Below, in pieces: positions 5,831 through 13,209 of a stretch of DNA of 14,375 nt (its first letter is position 1; every line of letters begins with the position of its first letter). The notes below the pieces were generated by a model, which had not been told where the DNA came from, did not search any database, and saw only the letters and a program-made list of their open reading frames with translations. The position numbers were made by a program, and so were the translations under genes. Origin of the DNA: Eubacterium sp. (GTDB taxonomy: Bacteria > Bacillota > Clostridia > Lachnospirales > Lachnospiraceae); the NCBI GenBank assembly GCA_003520145.1, contig DOVJ01000214.1, forward strand, positions 1 through 14,375. The letters run 5' to 3'.

Positions 5831-7240
5831 ATGAATAACCAATCACAAGGTTTGGCAAGTAAGCGTATTGAACAATTACTTGATGAAAACAGTTTTGTTG
5901 AAATTGGCGCTGGTATGAAATCTCGAAGCACTGATTTTAACATGAATGCATGCGAGACTCCTGGCGATGGTGTTGTTACAGGCTATGGTGTTATTAACGG
6001 AAGTCTTGTATATGTATACAGTCAGGATCCAGCGGTTCTTGGCGGTGCCATCGGTGAGATGCATGCAAAGAAGATCATCAATCTCTATGATCTTGCAATC
6101 AAGATGGGAGCTCCTGTCATCGGTCTTATAGACTGTGCTGGTTTAAGACTTCAGGAATCTGTAGATGCTATGGATGCGTTTGGTAAGATATATGCAAAGC
6201 AGTCACAGGCATCTGGTGTTATACCTCAGATTACTGCAGTATTCGGCAATTGTGGCGGTGGTGTCTCATTATTCACTAACCTTTCTGATTTTGCTTTTAT
6301 GGAAGAGAAGAAAGCAAATCTTTTTGTGAACAGCCCTAATGCTCTTGATGGTAATTATAAGGAAAAACTTAATACTGCATCTGCTGAATATCAGGGTTCA
6401 GTAGCAGGTAATGTTGACTTTGTATGCTCTGAGGATGATATATATGCAGGAATAAGAGATCTTTTATCTTATATTCCTGCCAATAATCAGGATGGTGTTG
6501 AAGAAATCGATAATGGTGACGATGTGAATCGTTTTGTAGAGGCTTATTACGATATGAAGGAGCCGGTTGATTTCATAAAGGATGTTGCTGATAATAACGC
6601 TTTTGTTGAAGTTAAGAAGAACTTTGCTAAGTCTATGATCTGTGGCTTCGCAAGAATCGGCGGTAATTCTGTTGGTATTGTTGCCAACCGTGAGAATGTC
6701 CTTACAGTGGAAGGCTGTGATAAGGCTTCGGATTTCATCAATGAATGCGATGCATTTGGCATACCTGTTGTGACTATTTCTAAGGTTAAGGGCTTCGAGG
6801 CTACTGTTGAGTCTGAGAAGAAGATCGCTAGAGCAGCAGCTAAGCTTACATATGCATACGCAAGCGCTGATGTTGCTAAGATTACTCTTTTGGTTGGCGA
6901 CAATTACGGAAGTGCTTCAGTGGTTATGGGTTCTAAGAGCATAGGTGCAGATCTTGTATTTGCTTGGAACGATTCTAAGCTTTCTTTGATCGACTCAAAG
7001 AGTGCAGTTAAGATCATGTATTCTGATGAACTTGCTAATAAGACTGATGCGCTCGGATTTATCGATGAGAAGGCTAAAGAGTATGACGCTAATGTTGCTG
7101 GTATCAATTCGGCAGTCAGCAGAGGTCAGGTTGACAGTGTTATCGAAGTTGAGAGAACACGTCAGTACCTTGTAAATGCTATTGATATGCTTGCAACTAA
7201 GAGAGTTACTGTAGAATTCAAGAAGCATGGAACAGTATAA
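5831..7240 (+). CDS. Acyl-CoA-type carboxyltransferase subunit (MmdA / transcarboxylase 12S-like), divergent
   Basis: Members of this family move a carboxyl group between biotin and an acyl-CoA such as propionyl-CoA/methylmalonyl-CoA or acetyl-CoA/malonyl-CoA. The 469 residues form the double-crotonase fold. The N-terminal half has GDGVVTGYGVINGSLVYVYS (46-65), GGAIGEMHAKK (71-81), GAPVIGLID (93-101), SGVIPQI (128-134) and GGGVSLFTNLSDFAFM (142-157). The C-terminal half has FARIGGNSVGIVANRENVL (273-291), CDAFGIPVVT (306-315) and GADLVFAW (372-379), and ends RGQVDSVIE...KKHGTV like MmdA. It is some 40 residues shorter than typical MmdA. Several motifs deviate: DCAGLRLQES for DSGGARIQEG, KGFEATVESEKKIARAA where PGF...QEYGGIIRHG is expected, and YGSAS for YGGAY. 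Substrate therefore cannot be assigned. It is the first gene of the cluster and its stop overlaps the next upstream ATG by one base. Confidence 0.85.
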   Translation: MNNQSQGLASKRIEQLLDENSFVEIGAGMKSRSTDFNMNACETPGDGVVTGYGVINGSLVYVYSQDPAVLGGAIGEMHAKKIINLYDLAIKMGAPVIGLIDCAGLRLQESVDAMDAFGKIYAKQSQASGVIPQITAVFGNCGGGVSLFTNLSDFAFMEEKKANLFVNSPNALDGNYKEKLNTASAEYQGSVAGNVDFVCSEDDIYAGIRDLLSYIPANNQDGVEEIDNGDDVNRFVEAYYDMKEPVDFIKDVADNNAFVEVKKNFAKSMICGFARIGGNSVGIVANRENVLTVEGCDKASDFINECDAFGIPVVTISKVKGFEATVESEKKIARAAAKLTYAYASADVAKITLLVGDNYGSASVVMGSKSIGADLVFAWNDSKLSLIDSKSAVKIMYSDELANKTDALGFIDEKAKEYDANVAGINSAVSRGQVDSVIEVERTRQYLVNAIDMLATKRVTVEFKKHGTV

Positions 7241-7244
7241 TGCT

Positions 7245-7249
7245 GGAGG
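7245..7249 (+). promoter_or_regulatory. Ribosome binding site fixing the lipoprotein-OadG start at 7255
   Basis: GGAGG lies 5 nt before the ATG at 7255. An in-frame ATG at 7240 overlaps the previous stop codon and lies upstream of this site. Starting at 7255 also gives a standard lipoprotein signal beginning MKKR. Confidence 0.82.
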
Positions 7250-7254
7250 CAAGG

Positions 7255-8055
7255 ATGAAAAAAAGATTACTTATACTTGCATGTATGCTCATATGCTTAT
7301 TCTCTTTGGCTGGCTGCGGTAAGAAGGAAGAAGAAAAGATATCTCTTACTTCTGATGAAAAAGCCAGTTACGAGAAGCAACTGACCAATATGATCAATGA
7401 CGTTTCTGCCCTTAGTAAGTCGGATGCTGAGGATGTACTTAAAAAACTCAGTGCAAAGAGCGTTAAGTACAAACTTGTCAACGGTTGGATAGCTAGCGTA
7501 GATGATCTTGGAAAATTAAAATCTATCGGTGAATATAAATATGAAGCTGACAGAAAAGAATTAAAGATCAAGGTTGACGTAGAATACGAAAAGCGTACAG
7601 CAACTTATATATTCTTCTTAAAGAAAGAATTTGTAAAGGATTATGATGCAGAATATCTAATGCCCAATGATATAAACATAGTTGTTAAGCGTAGCATTAA
7701 GGAGAATCTTATTAATGCGGCGTACAATACGCTTATGGGTATGGGTACCGTATTTGTTGTTCTTATCATAATAATCGTGGTTATCTCGCTTTTCAAGTAT
7801 GTTAATATGCTTGATAAGTGGCTTGCAGATCGTAAGGCTGCTAAAGAAGAAGCTAAGATGATGCGTACGGAAGCTGTTAACAATGTTGTTGAGCAGATTG
7901 CACAGAAGGAAGATCAGACTGAGGAGCTTGTTGATGACTCAGAGCTTGTAGCTGTCATAAGTGCAGCTATAGCAGCCTATGAAGCTGACAGCGAGATAGC
8001 TGTTGAAGGCTTCAGAGTTCGTTCTATAAGAAGAGCGACTAAGAGAAATTGGTAA
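7255..8055 (+). CDS. Lipoprotein-OadG fusion, gamma-type subunit of the sodium-pump decarboxylase
   Basis: OadG-type subunits help hold the peripheral carboxyltransferase and the membrane pump together. This 266-residue protein is much longer than a usual OadG (about 80-100). It starts with a lipoprotein signal, MKKRLLILAC...SLAGCG, whose Cys21 would be lipidated. A charged domain follows (about 25-150) and should lie outside the membrane; I do not recognise it, though it vaguely recalls NTF2-like lipoprotein domains. The OadG part begins with one transmembrane helix at about 158-181 (MGMGTVFVVLIIIIVVISLF), then a Lys/Ala-rich cytoplasmic linker (190-225). It ends with ELVAVISAAIAAYEAD...GFRVRSIRRA (230-261), which is typical of the long OadG form next to biotin carriers. 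It would be held at both ends: lipid outside, helix through the membrane, C-terminus inside. Confidence 0.85.
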   Translation: MKKRLLILACMLICLFSLAGCGKKEEEKISLTSDEKASYEKQLTNMINDVSALSKSDAEDVLKKLSAKSVKYKLVNGWIASVDDLGKLKSIGEYKYEADRKELKIKVDVEYEKRTATYIFFLKKEFVKDYDAEYLMPNDINIVVKRSIKENLINAAYNTLMGMGTVFVVLIIIIVVISLFKYVNMLDKWLADRKAAKEEAKMMRTEAVNNVVEQIAQKEDQTEELVDDSELVAVISAAIAAYEADSEIAVEGFRVRSIRRATKRNW

Positions 8056-8074
8056 TTATGGAGGATAATTAAAG

Positions 8075-8440
8075 ATGAAGAATTACACAATTACTGTTAA
8101 TGGTAATACATATGATGTAGTAGTAGAAGAAGGATCAGGCGCAGCAGTATCAGCTCCTGTATCAGCACCAAAGGCTGCAGCACCAAAGCCTGCAGCACCA
8201 AAGGCAGCGCCTGCATCAGCAGCAGGAAGCGTTAAGGTTACAGCACCTATGCCTGGTAAGATTCTTAAAGTTAACGTTGCTAATGGCGCTGCTGTAAAGA
8301 AAGGACAGGCTATCATAGTTCTTGAGGCTATGAAGATGGAGAATGAAATCGTAGCTCCTCAGGATGGTACAATTGCTAGCGTTAATGTAACTGTAGGTCA
8401 GGCGGTTGAAGCCGGCGATCTTCTTGCAAGCCTTAACTAA
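8075..8440 (+). CDS. Biotin carboxyl carrier protein of the sodium-pump complex
   Basis: This is the free biotin carrier that shuttles the carboxyl group between the carboxyltransferases and the membrane pump. The 121 residues have a short N-terminal segment ([20 protein letters not shown]), an Ala/Pro/Lys-rich flexible linker (about 23-50), and a biotinyl domain (52-121) with the EAMKM motif at 84-88. Lys87 is the residue that carries biotin. APMPGKI (57-63) and the final [15 protein letters not shown] are the matching halves of the barrel. It corresponds to the 1.3S subunit of transcarboxylase and to MmdC/GcdC of sodium-pump decarboxylases. GGAGG at 8060-8064 lies 10 nt before the ATG. As neither carboxyltransferase here carries a biotin domain, both could use this protein. 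Confidence 0.95.
   Translation: MKNYTITVNGNTYDVVVEEGSGAAVSAPVSAPKAAAPKPAAPKAAPASAAGSVKVTAPMPGKILKVNVANGAAVKKGQAIIVLEAMKMENEIVAPQDGTIASVNVTVGQAVEAGDLLASLN
8165..8209 (+). repeat. Three tandem 15-nt repeats in the biotin carrier linker
   Basis: Units at 8165-8179, 8180-8194 and 8195-8209 share GCACCAAAG and differ at only a few bases. They encode [10 protein letters not shown] and APKAA (residues 31-45). Such Ala/Pro linkers let the biotin domain swing between active sites, and tandem units can change the linker length by slippage. Confidence 0.85.
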
Positions 8441-8460
8441 TCTGCAAAGCGGAGGTTATT

Positions 8461-9612
8461 ATGGATTATATTATTAACACATTAGATAACCTTGTGCACC
8501 AGAGCGTTTTCTTTAACCTTACAATAGGTAATGCAATCATGATAGTTGTAGCATTGGTATTCTTATACCTTGCTATCGGAAAAGAATTTGAACCACTTCT
8601 TCTTTTGCCGATTTCATTCGGTATGCTTTTGGTCAATCTCTATCCGGATATTATGCTTACTGTAGAAGATTCTGCTAATGGTGTCGGAGGTTTGTTACAC
8701 TACTTTTATCTTTTGGATGAATGGGCTATCCTTCCTTCTCTTATATTCTTAGGAGTAGGTGCTATGACTGACTTCGGTCCGCTTATAGCTAATCCAAAGA
8801 GCTTTATACTTGGTGCGGCTGCACAGTTTGGTATATTTGCGGCTTATTTTTTTGCGATTTTACTTGGATTTAATGATAAGGCAGCTGCAGCTATATCTAT
8901 CATCGGTGGTGCAGATGGTCCTACATCGATCTTCCTTGCAGGTAAACTTGGACAGACTGAATACTTAGGACCTATAGCAGTGGCAGCATATTCATATATG
9001 TCACTTGTTCCTATTATTCAGCCACCTGTAATGAGACTTCTTACAACAGAGAAGGAACGTAAGATCAAGATGGAGCAGCTTCGTCCTGTATCTAAGCTTG
9101 AAAAGATTCTTTTCCCTATCATAGTTACTATAGTTGTTGTTGCGATACTTCCAACTACAGCACCACTTGTTGGTATGCTTATGCTTGGAAATCTCTTTAG
9201 AGAGTCGGGCGTTGTTAAGCAGCTTGTTGAGACAGCATCGAATGCACTTATGTACATAGTTGTTATTGTACTTGGTACATCTGTAGGTGCTACTACAAGT
9301 GCCGAGGCATTCCTTAACTGGTCTACAATTAAGATTGTTGTACTTGGTCTTATAGCTTTCGTAATAGGTACGGCATCAGGTGTGCTTTTCGGTAAGCTTA
9401 TGTGTGCTGTTACTCACGGAAAGGTTAATCCGCTCATTGGTTCAGCAGGTGTATCTGCAGTTCCTATGGCTGCGCGTGTTTCACAGAAGGTTGGATCAGA
9501 AGCAGATCCTACGAATTTCCTGTTGATGCATGCGATGGGACCAAATGTTGCCGGTGTTATCGGAACAGCTGTTGCTGCTGGTACATTTATGGCGATATTT
9601 GGTATTATGTAA
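8461..9612 (+). CDS. oadB: Sodium ion-translocating decarboxylase, beta subunit (OadB/MmdB/GcdB)
   Basis: This is the integral membrane pump that decarboxylates carboxybiotin and uses the energy to export Na+. The 383 residues are very hydrophobic and hold the landmark segments of the family: [16 protein letters not shown] (46-60), [17 protein letters not shown] (96-112), [19 protein letters not shown] (146-164), [18 protein letters not shown] (177-194) and, near the end, [19 protein letters not shown]. Asp152 in GGADGPT corresponds to the Asp that in Klebsiella OadB is essential for Na+ binding and decarboxylation. The length is close to the usual 375-430. GGAGG at 8451-8455 lies 5 nt before the ATG. 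Homologues serve oxaloacetate, methylmalonyl-CoA and glutaconyl-CoA decarboxylases alike, so the symbol names the family, not the substrate. Confidence 0.96.
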   Translation: MDYIINTLDNLVHQSVFFNLTIGNAIMIVVALVFLYLAIGKEFEPLLLLPISFGMLLVNLYPDIMLTVEDSANGVGGLLHYFYLLDEWAILPSLIFLGVGAMTDFGPLIANPKSFILGAAAQFGIFAAYFFAILLGFNDKAAAAISIIGGADGPTSIFLAGKLGQTEYLGPIAVAAYSYMSLVPIIQPPVMRLLTTEKERKIKMEQLRPVSKLEKILFPIIVTIVVVAILPTTAPLVGMLMLGNLFRESGVVKQLVETASNALMYIVVIVLGTSVGATTSAEAFLNWSTIKIVVLGLIAFVIGTASGVLFGKLMCAVTHGKVNPLIGSAGVSAVPMAARVSQKVGSEADPTNFLLMHAMGPNVAGVIGTAVAAGTFMAIFGIM

Positions 9613-9613
9613 T

Positions 9614-9618
9614 GGAGG
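9614..9618 (+). promoter_or_regulatory. Ribosome binding site fixing the OadA start at 9626
   Basis: GGAGG lies 7 nt before the ATG at 9626. The frame stays open upstream into the pump gene (to 9530), but those residues do not resemble the family and overlap a conserved coding region. Confidence 0.9.
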
Positions 9619-9625
9619 TTTTATA

Positions 9626-11047
9626 ATGGCAGAGAATAATACAAACGAAACAAAAAAAGTAAAAATTACCGAGACTGTATTAAGAGATGCTCATCAGTCG
9701 CTTATTGCGACTCGTATGACTACAGAGCAGATGCTTCCAATCATCGATAAGATGGATCAGGTTGGTTATCATTCTGTAGAGTGCTGGGGCGGAGCTACAT
9801 TTGATGCATGTCTTCGTTTCCTCAAGGAAGATCCTTGGGAGAGACTTCGTAAGTTGAGAGAGGGCTTTAAGAATACTAAGCTTCAGATGCTTTTCAGAGG
9901 ACAGAATATTCTTGGTTACAACCATTATTCTGATGATGTTGTTGAATACTTTGTTCAGAAGTCTTTGGCAAATGGTATCGATATCATAAGAATCTTCGAC
10001 TGTTTCAACGATCTTCGTAATCTTAAGACAGCTGTTAATGCTGCAAAGAAGGAAAAAGGTCATGCTCAGATAGCGCTTTCTTATACACTTGGTGATGCCT
10101 ATACTCTTGAGTATTGGACAGACATGGCTAAGCGTATAGAGGATATGGGTGCAGATTCTATCTGTATCAAGGATATGGCAGGTCTTCTTCTTCCATACAA
10201 GGCTACAGAGCTTGTTAAGGCTTTGAAGGCAGGAACTAATCTTCCAATTCAGATGCATACTCACTATACATCAGGTGTTGCTTCTATGACTTACCTTAAG
10301 GCTGTTGAGGCTGGTGCAGATGTAATTGATACAGCTATGTCACCATTCTCTATGGGTACAAGTCAGCCTGCAACTGAGGTTATGGTTGAGACCTTCAAGG
10401 GTACACCTTATGACACAGGTCTTGATCAGAAGCTTCTTGCTCAGATTGCTGATTACTTCAGACCACAGAGAGAGGCAGCCCTTAAGAGCGGTCTTATGAA
10501 TCCTAAGGTTCTTGGCGTTAATATCAAGACTCTTCTTTATCAGGTACCGGGCGGTATGCTTTCAAATCTTGTTTCACAGCTTTCAGAAGCTAAGCAGGAA
10601 GATAAGTTCGATCAGGTTCTTGAAGAGATACCAAGGGTTCGTAAGGACTTCGGTGAACCACCTCTTGTTACACCTTCATCACAGATCGTTGGTACACAGG
10701 CTGTTCTCAATGTCCTTCAGGGTGAGAGATATAAGATGGTTACTAAGGAATCTAAGAAGGTTCTTCTTGGTGAATTCGGTCAGACTGTTAAGCCTTTCAA
10801 CGCAGAAGTTCAGAAGAAATGTATCGGCGATGAGAAGCCTATCACATGCAGACCTGCAGATCTTATCAAGCCACAGTTATCTAAGTTCGAGGAAGAGTGT
10901 GCAAGATGGAAGCAGCAGGATGAGGATGTTCTCTCATATGCTCTTTTCCCTGCGGTAGCTACTGAATTCTTCAAGTATAGAGAAGCTCAGCAGACAAAGG
11001 TTGATGAATCTGTTGCAGATAAGACTAACAAGACTTATCCAGTATAA
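9626..11047 (+). CDS. oadA: Keto-acid-type carboxyltransferase (oxaloacetate decarboxylase alpha / transcarboxylase 5S-like)
   Basis: This TIM-barrel enzyme moves a carboxyl group between oxaloacetate/pyruvate and biotin. The 473 residues show the DRE-TIM metallolyase motifs: ETVLRDAHQSL (16-26; Asp21 binds the metal), GGATFDACLRFL (55-66), MLFRGQN (88-94), CIKDMAG (180-186; Lys182, carbamylated in homologues) and MHTHYTSG (210-217; metal ligands His211 and His213). The C-terminal conserved domain follows, with VPGGMLSNL and PPLVTPSSQIVGTQA. The usual C-terminal biotin domain of Klebsiella-type OadA is missing; the protein ends in a short polar tail (KVDESVADKTNKTYPV). It thus matches the 5S subunit of transcarboxylase and pyruvate carboxylase subunit B without its carrier, with biotin supplied by the carrier gene two positions upstream. 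It is the last gene of the cluster. Confidence 0.93.
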   Translation: MAENNTNETKKVKITETVLRDAHQSLIATRMTTEQMLPIIDKMDQVGYHSVECWGGATFDACLRFLKEDPWERLRKLREGFKNTKLQMLFRGQNILGYNHYSDDVVEYFVQKSLANGIDIIRIFDCFNDLRNLKTAVNAAKKEKGHAQIALSYTLGDAYTLEYWTDMAKRIEDMGADSICIKDMAGLLLPYKATELVKALKAGTNLPIQMHTHYTSGVASMTYLKAVEAGADVIDTAMSPFSMGTSQPATEVMVETFKGTPYDTGLDQKLLAQIADYFRPQREAALKSGLMNPKVLGVNIKTLLYQVPGGMLSNLVSQLSEAKQEDKFDQVLEEIPRVRKDFGEPPLVTPSSQIVGTQAVLNVLQGERYKMVTKESKKVLLGEFGQTVKPFNAEVQKKCIGDEKPITCRPADLIKPQLSKFEEECARWKQQDEDVLSYALFPAVATEFFKYREAQQTKVDESVADKTNKTYPV

Positions 11048-11051
11048 TATT

Positions 11052-11083
11052 AAAGGGGCTGTTTTTTTACAGCCCCCCTTTTA
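11052..11083 (+). terminator. Intrinsic terminator after the sodium-pump cluster
   Basis: GGGGCTGT (11055-11062) pairs perfectly with ACAGCCCC (11069-11076) around a loop of six T. It is flanked by AAA upstream and CCTTTTA downstream. The T tract is short (four T) and separated from the stem by two C, so termination may be partial, leaving some read-through into the regulator gene. Confidence 0.78.
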
Positions 11084-11104
11084 TCAAATTAGGATGTACT
11101 TATA

Positions 11105-11977
11105 ATGTATAAGAATGAGATGTTGGATGCCATCAGAGTTAAGATGGAAAAACAGGGAAAGAACGGAAAGAAGCTTTCGGAATATATACTGAACAATATG
11201 GAGGAAGCTGCGTATCTTACTGCTCTGAAATTAGGAGAGAAAGTCGGTGTAAGCGAATCGACTGTTATAAGATATGTTATGCGGATGGGGTACAGTGGTT
11301 ATCCTGAATTTCAGGAAAAGCTTGCTCAAGCAGTTGTAGAAAAACATAAGAGCAGGGCGCTTTCCGATATAGAGACGAATTCACCTATTGAACAGGTTAG
11401 TCACTATGAGCTCAACCGTCTTGAATATATGTATAACAACATAGATGAAAGTGCTCTTGATAATACCGCATCCATCATAGATGAAGCAAAGCACGTATAT
11501 GTGCTTGGCGTTAAGGAAAGTATGAGTGTAGCCACTTATCTTGCTGATGGTCTTGCGAGAACAGGCAAGGATGTGGTACTCATAACATGTGATATCATGG
11601 ATAAGCTTTATAGGATCAAAGAAGGGGATATACTTTTTGTTATCAGTTTCCCTGAATATTCTTTTAGTGTCCTTAAAGCTATGGAATATGCTAATACAAA
11701 ACAAGTGCCGATAATTGCATTGACTGATGACGCTAGTTCACCTGTCAGTCTGTATTCGGCTTGTGTGTTGATAGCACCGACTAAGCGTTATGGTATGATA
11801 TATTCGACTACGTGCGCCATATCGCTTTGTTCACTGATACTTACACTTGTGATGAGTCTTCGTTTGAAAGCCTATGAGGATGATATGGCTTTGAGATTAG
11901 AAGCCTCAGAATATGTGTATAATGGCAATGATTATATCAATCCGGTGAACCTGGATTTTGGAATAAAAGATGAATAA
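11105..11977 (+). CDS. RpiR/MurR-family transcriptional regulator
   Basis: Proteins of this family bind DNA through an N-terminal helix-turn-helix and sense phosphosugars through a SIS domain. The 290 residues have the RpiR-type N-terminal domain at about 5-80, including the helix-turn-helix in TALKLGEKVGVSESTVIRYVMRMGYSGYPEFQEKL (39-73). A SIS domain follows at about 118-250 (HVYVLGVKESMSVATYLADGL; GDILFVISFPEYS; VPIIALTDD). The second SIS motif reads ISFPEYS, not the Ser/Thr-rich ISxSGxT of sugar isomerases, so the ligand may not be a classical sugar phosphate. The ribosome binding site is weak (AGGA at 11091-11094, 10 nt before the ATG), and a TATAAT overlaps the start codon. Its stop overlaps the flavoprotein start by 8 bases. 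No sugar gene is adjacent; targets are unknown. Confidence 0.9.
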   Translation: MYKNEMLDAIRVKMEKQGKNGKKLSEYILNNMEEAAYLTALKLGEKVGVSESTVIRYVMRMGYSGYPEFQEKLAQAVVEKHKSRALSDIETNSPIEQVSHYELNRLEYMYNNIDESALDNTASIIDEAKHVYVLGVKESMSVATYLADGLARTGKDVVLITCDIMDKLYRIKEGDILFVISFPEYSFSVLKAMEYANTKQVPIIALTDDASSPVSLYSACVLIAPTKRYGMIYSTTCAISLCSLILTLVMSLRLKAYEDDMALRLEASEYVYNGNDYINPVNLDFGIKDE

Positions 11978-13208
11978 ATGTTATGATGTGTGTGTGATTG
12001 GTGGCGGTGCTGCTGGTATGATGGCCGGTTCTTTGCTTGGCTTGGCAGGTATAAGTTCCTGCATAGTGGAGAAGAATGAAAAACTTGGAAAAAAGCTTTT
12101 TATAACAGGCAAAGGGCGATGCAATGTCACAAATTTCTGCGATACGCAGGAATTATTCGATAATGTGATCACGAATAAAAAGTTTATGTTCAGTGCCTTC
12201 AATCAATTTTCCAATTACGATATGTATGCACTTTTGGAAGAGTGGGGGCTTAGACTTAAGATTGAAAGAGGACAGAGAGTGTTCCCTGAATCAGACAAAT
12301 CTTCGGATGTTATCGCTGCATTTGAACGTAAGTTAAGGGAAGGAACCTGTGATGTGCTTCTTAACACGAAGGTCAGGTCTATAAAAAAAGGACTTGTTAC
12401 TACCGACAGGGGTAATATCGAGTGCAGATATATAATTATCGCTACAGGTGGAGCGTCCTATACTAAGACTGGTTCGACAGGTGATGGTTATGTGTTTGCT
12501 AAGAGCCTTGGGCATAAGGTTGCTGATATAGAAGGTGGACTGGTTCCGCTTGTTTCGAAGGAAGATTATGTAAGAGAACTTATGGGTTTGAGCCTTAAGA
12601 ATGTTAAGGTTTCGTTCTATGCTGACGATAAGTGTGTATATGAGGATTTTGGCGAAATGCTTTTTACTCACTTTGGCGTGAGTGGTCCTGTTATATTGTC
12701 GGCATCAAGTGTCATAAGAGGGAATATTAAGAGTAAGAAGGTTAAGCTTTTTATAGATCTTAAGCCTGCGCTTGATGAGAAGGAACTTGATAACAGGCTT
12801 TTAAGGGATTTTGAATCCAATATAAACAGGAATTTTTCCAATTCACTTTCGGCACTCTTGCCGAATAAGATGATAGATGTTTGCGTAAGGTTATCGAATA
12901 TAGATCCATATAAGAAGGTTAATCTGATAACGAAAGAGGAAAGAGAAGGACTTCTTCGGCTTATCAAAGCATTTCCTGTGACGATTACGGGAACAAGACC
13001 TATAGAGGAGGCTATCATAACATGTGGCGGAGTGGACGTTAATTCGATTAATCCGAAGACCATGGAGAGTAAACTTAGCAAGGATATATTCTTTGTGGGA
13101 GAAGTTCTTGATGTGGATGCTCTTACAGGAGGCTTCAACCTACAGATAGCATGGTCGACTGCACATGCTGCCGCAAGTGAGATCATAAACAGAATCAAAG
13201 GAGAATGA
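11970..13208 (+). CDS. HI0933/BaiN-type FAD-dependent oxidoreductase
   Basis: This is a cytoplasmic flavoprotein of the family once called YhiN/HI0933 and often labelled 'aminoacetone oxidase family'. The substrate of most members is unknown. The 412 residues start with the dinucleotide-binding fold CVIGGGAAGMMAG (8-20) and its ribose-binding Glu34 (IVEKNEKLGKK), followed by the family motif TGKGRCNVTN (46-55). The middle has TGGASYTKTGSTGDGY and LFTHFGVSGP. The C-terminal FAD-contacting segment reads CGGVDV...FFVGEVLDVDALTGGFNLQIAWSTAHAAA. The length is typical (about 400-420). The start codon lies inside the end of the regulator gene with only a poor ribosome binding site, so translation is probably coupled. 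It stands directly before cmk and ispH, an order I recall from many clostridia. Confidence 0.92.
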   Translation: MNKCYDVCVIGGGAAGMMAGSLLGLAGISSCIVEKNEKLGKKLFITGKGRCNVTNFCDTQELFDNVITNKKFMFSAFNQFSNYDMYALLEEWGLRLKIERGQRVFPESDKSSDVIAAFERKLREGTCDVLLNTKVRSIKKGLVTTDRGNIECRYIIIATGGASYTKTGSTGDGYVFAKSLGHKVADIEGGLVPLVSKEDYVRELMGLSLKNVKVSFYADDKCVYEDFGEMLFTHFGVSGPVILSASSVIRGNIKSKKVKLFIDLKPALDEKELDNRLLRDFESNINRNFSNSLSALLPNKMIDVCVRLSNIDPYKKVNLITKEEREGLLRLIKAFPVTITGTRPIEEAIITCGGVDVNSINPKTMESKLSKDIFFVGEVLDVDALTGGFNLQIAWSTAHAAASEIINRIKGE

Positions 13209-13209
13209 T

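Noticed and set aside
9680..10264. A 194-codon minus-strand frame inside the oadA gene
   Set aside because: It lies wholly inside a gene with clear catalytic motifs, and its translation has no coherent domain; the frame stays open because of the codon bias of the true gene.
10512..10958. A 148-codon plus-strand frame overlapping the 3' half of oadA
   Set aside because: It is out of frame with conserved OadA residues, is rich in Arg, Ser and Leu as expected of a shifted frame, and has no start signal.
11101..11106. TATAAT overlapping the start codon of the RpiR-type regulator, considered as a -10 box
   Set aside because: Transcription would start inside the coding region, and the only -35 partner is a weak TTTTAT in the terminator tail. 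It is probably chance in AT-rich DNA.
12668..13198. A 176-codon minus-strand frame inside the flavoprotein gene
   Set aside because: The opposite strand encodes the conserved C-terminal FAD-binding segment. The minus frame is Ser/Leu-rich and shows no family motif.
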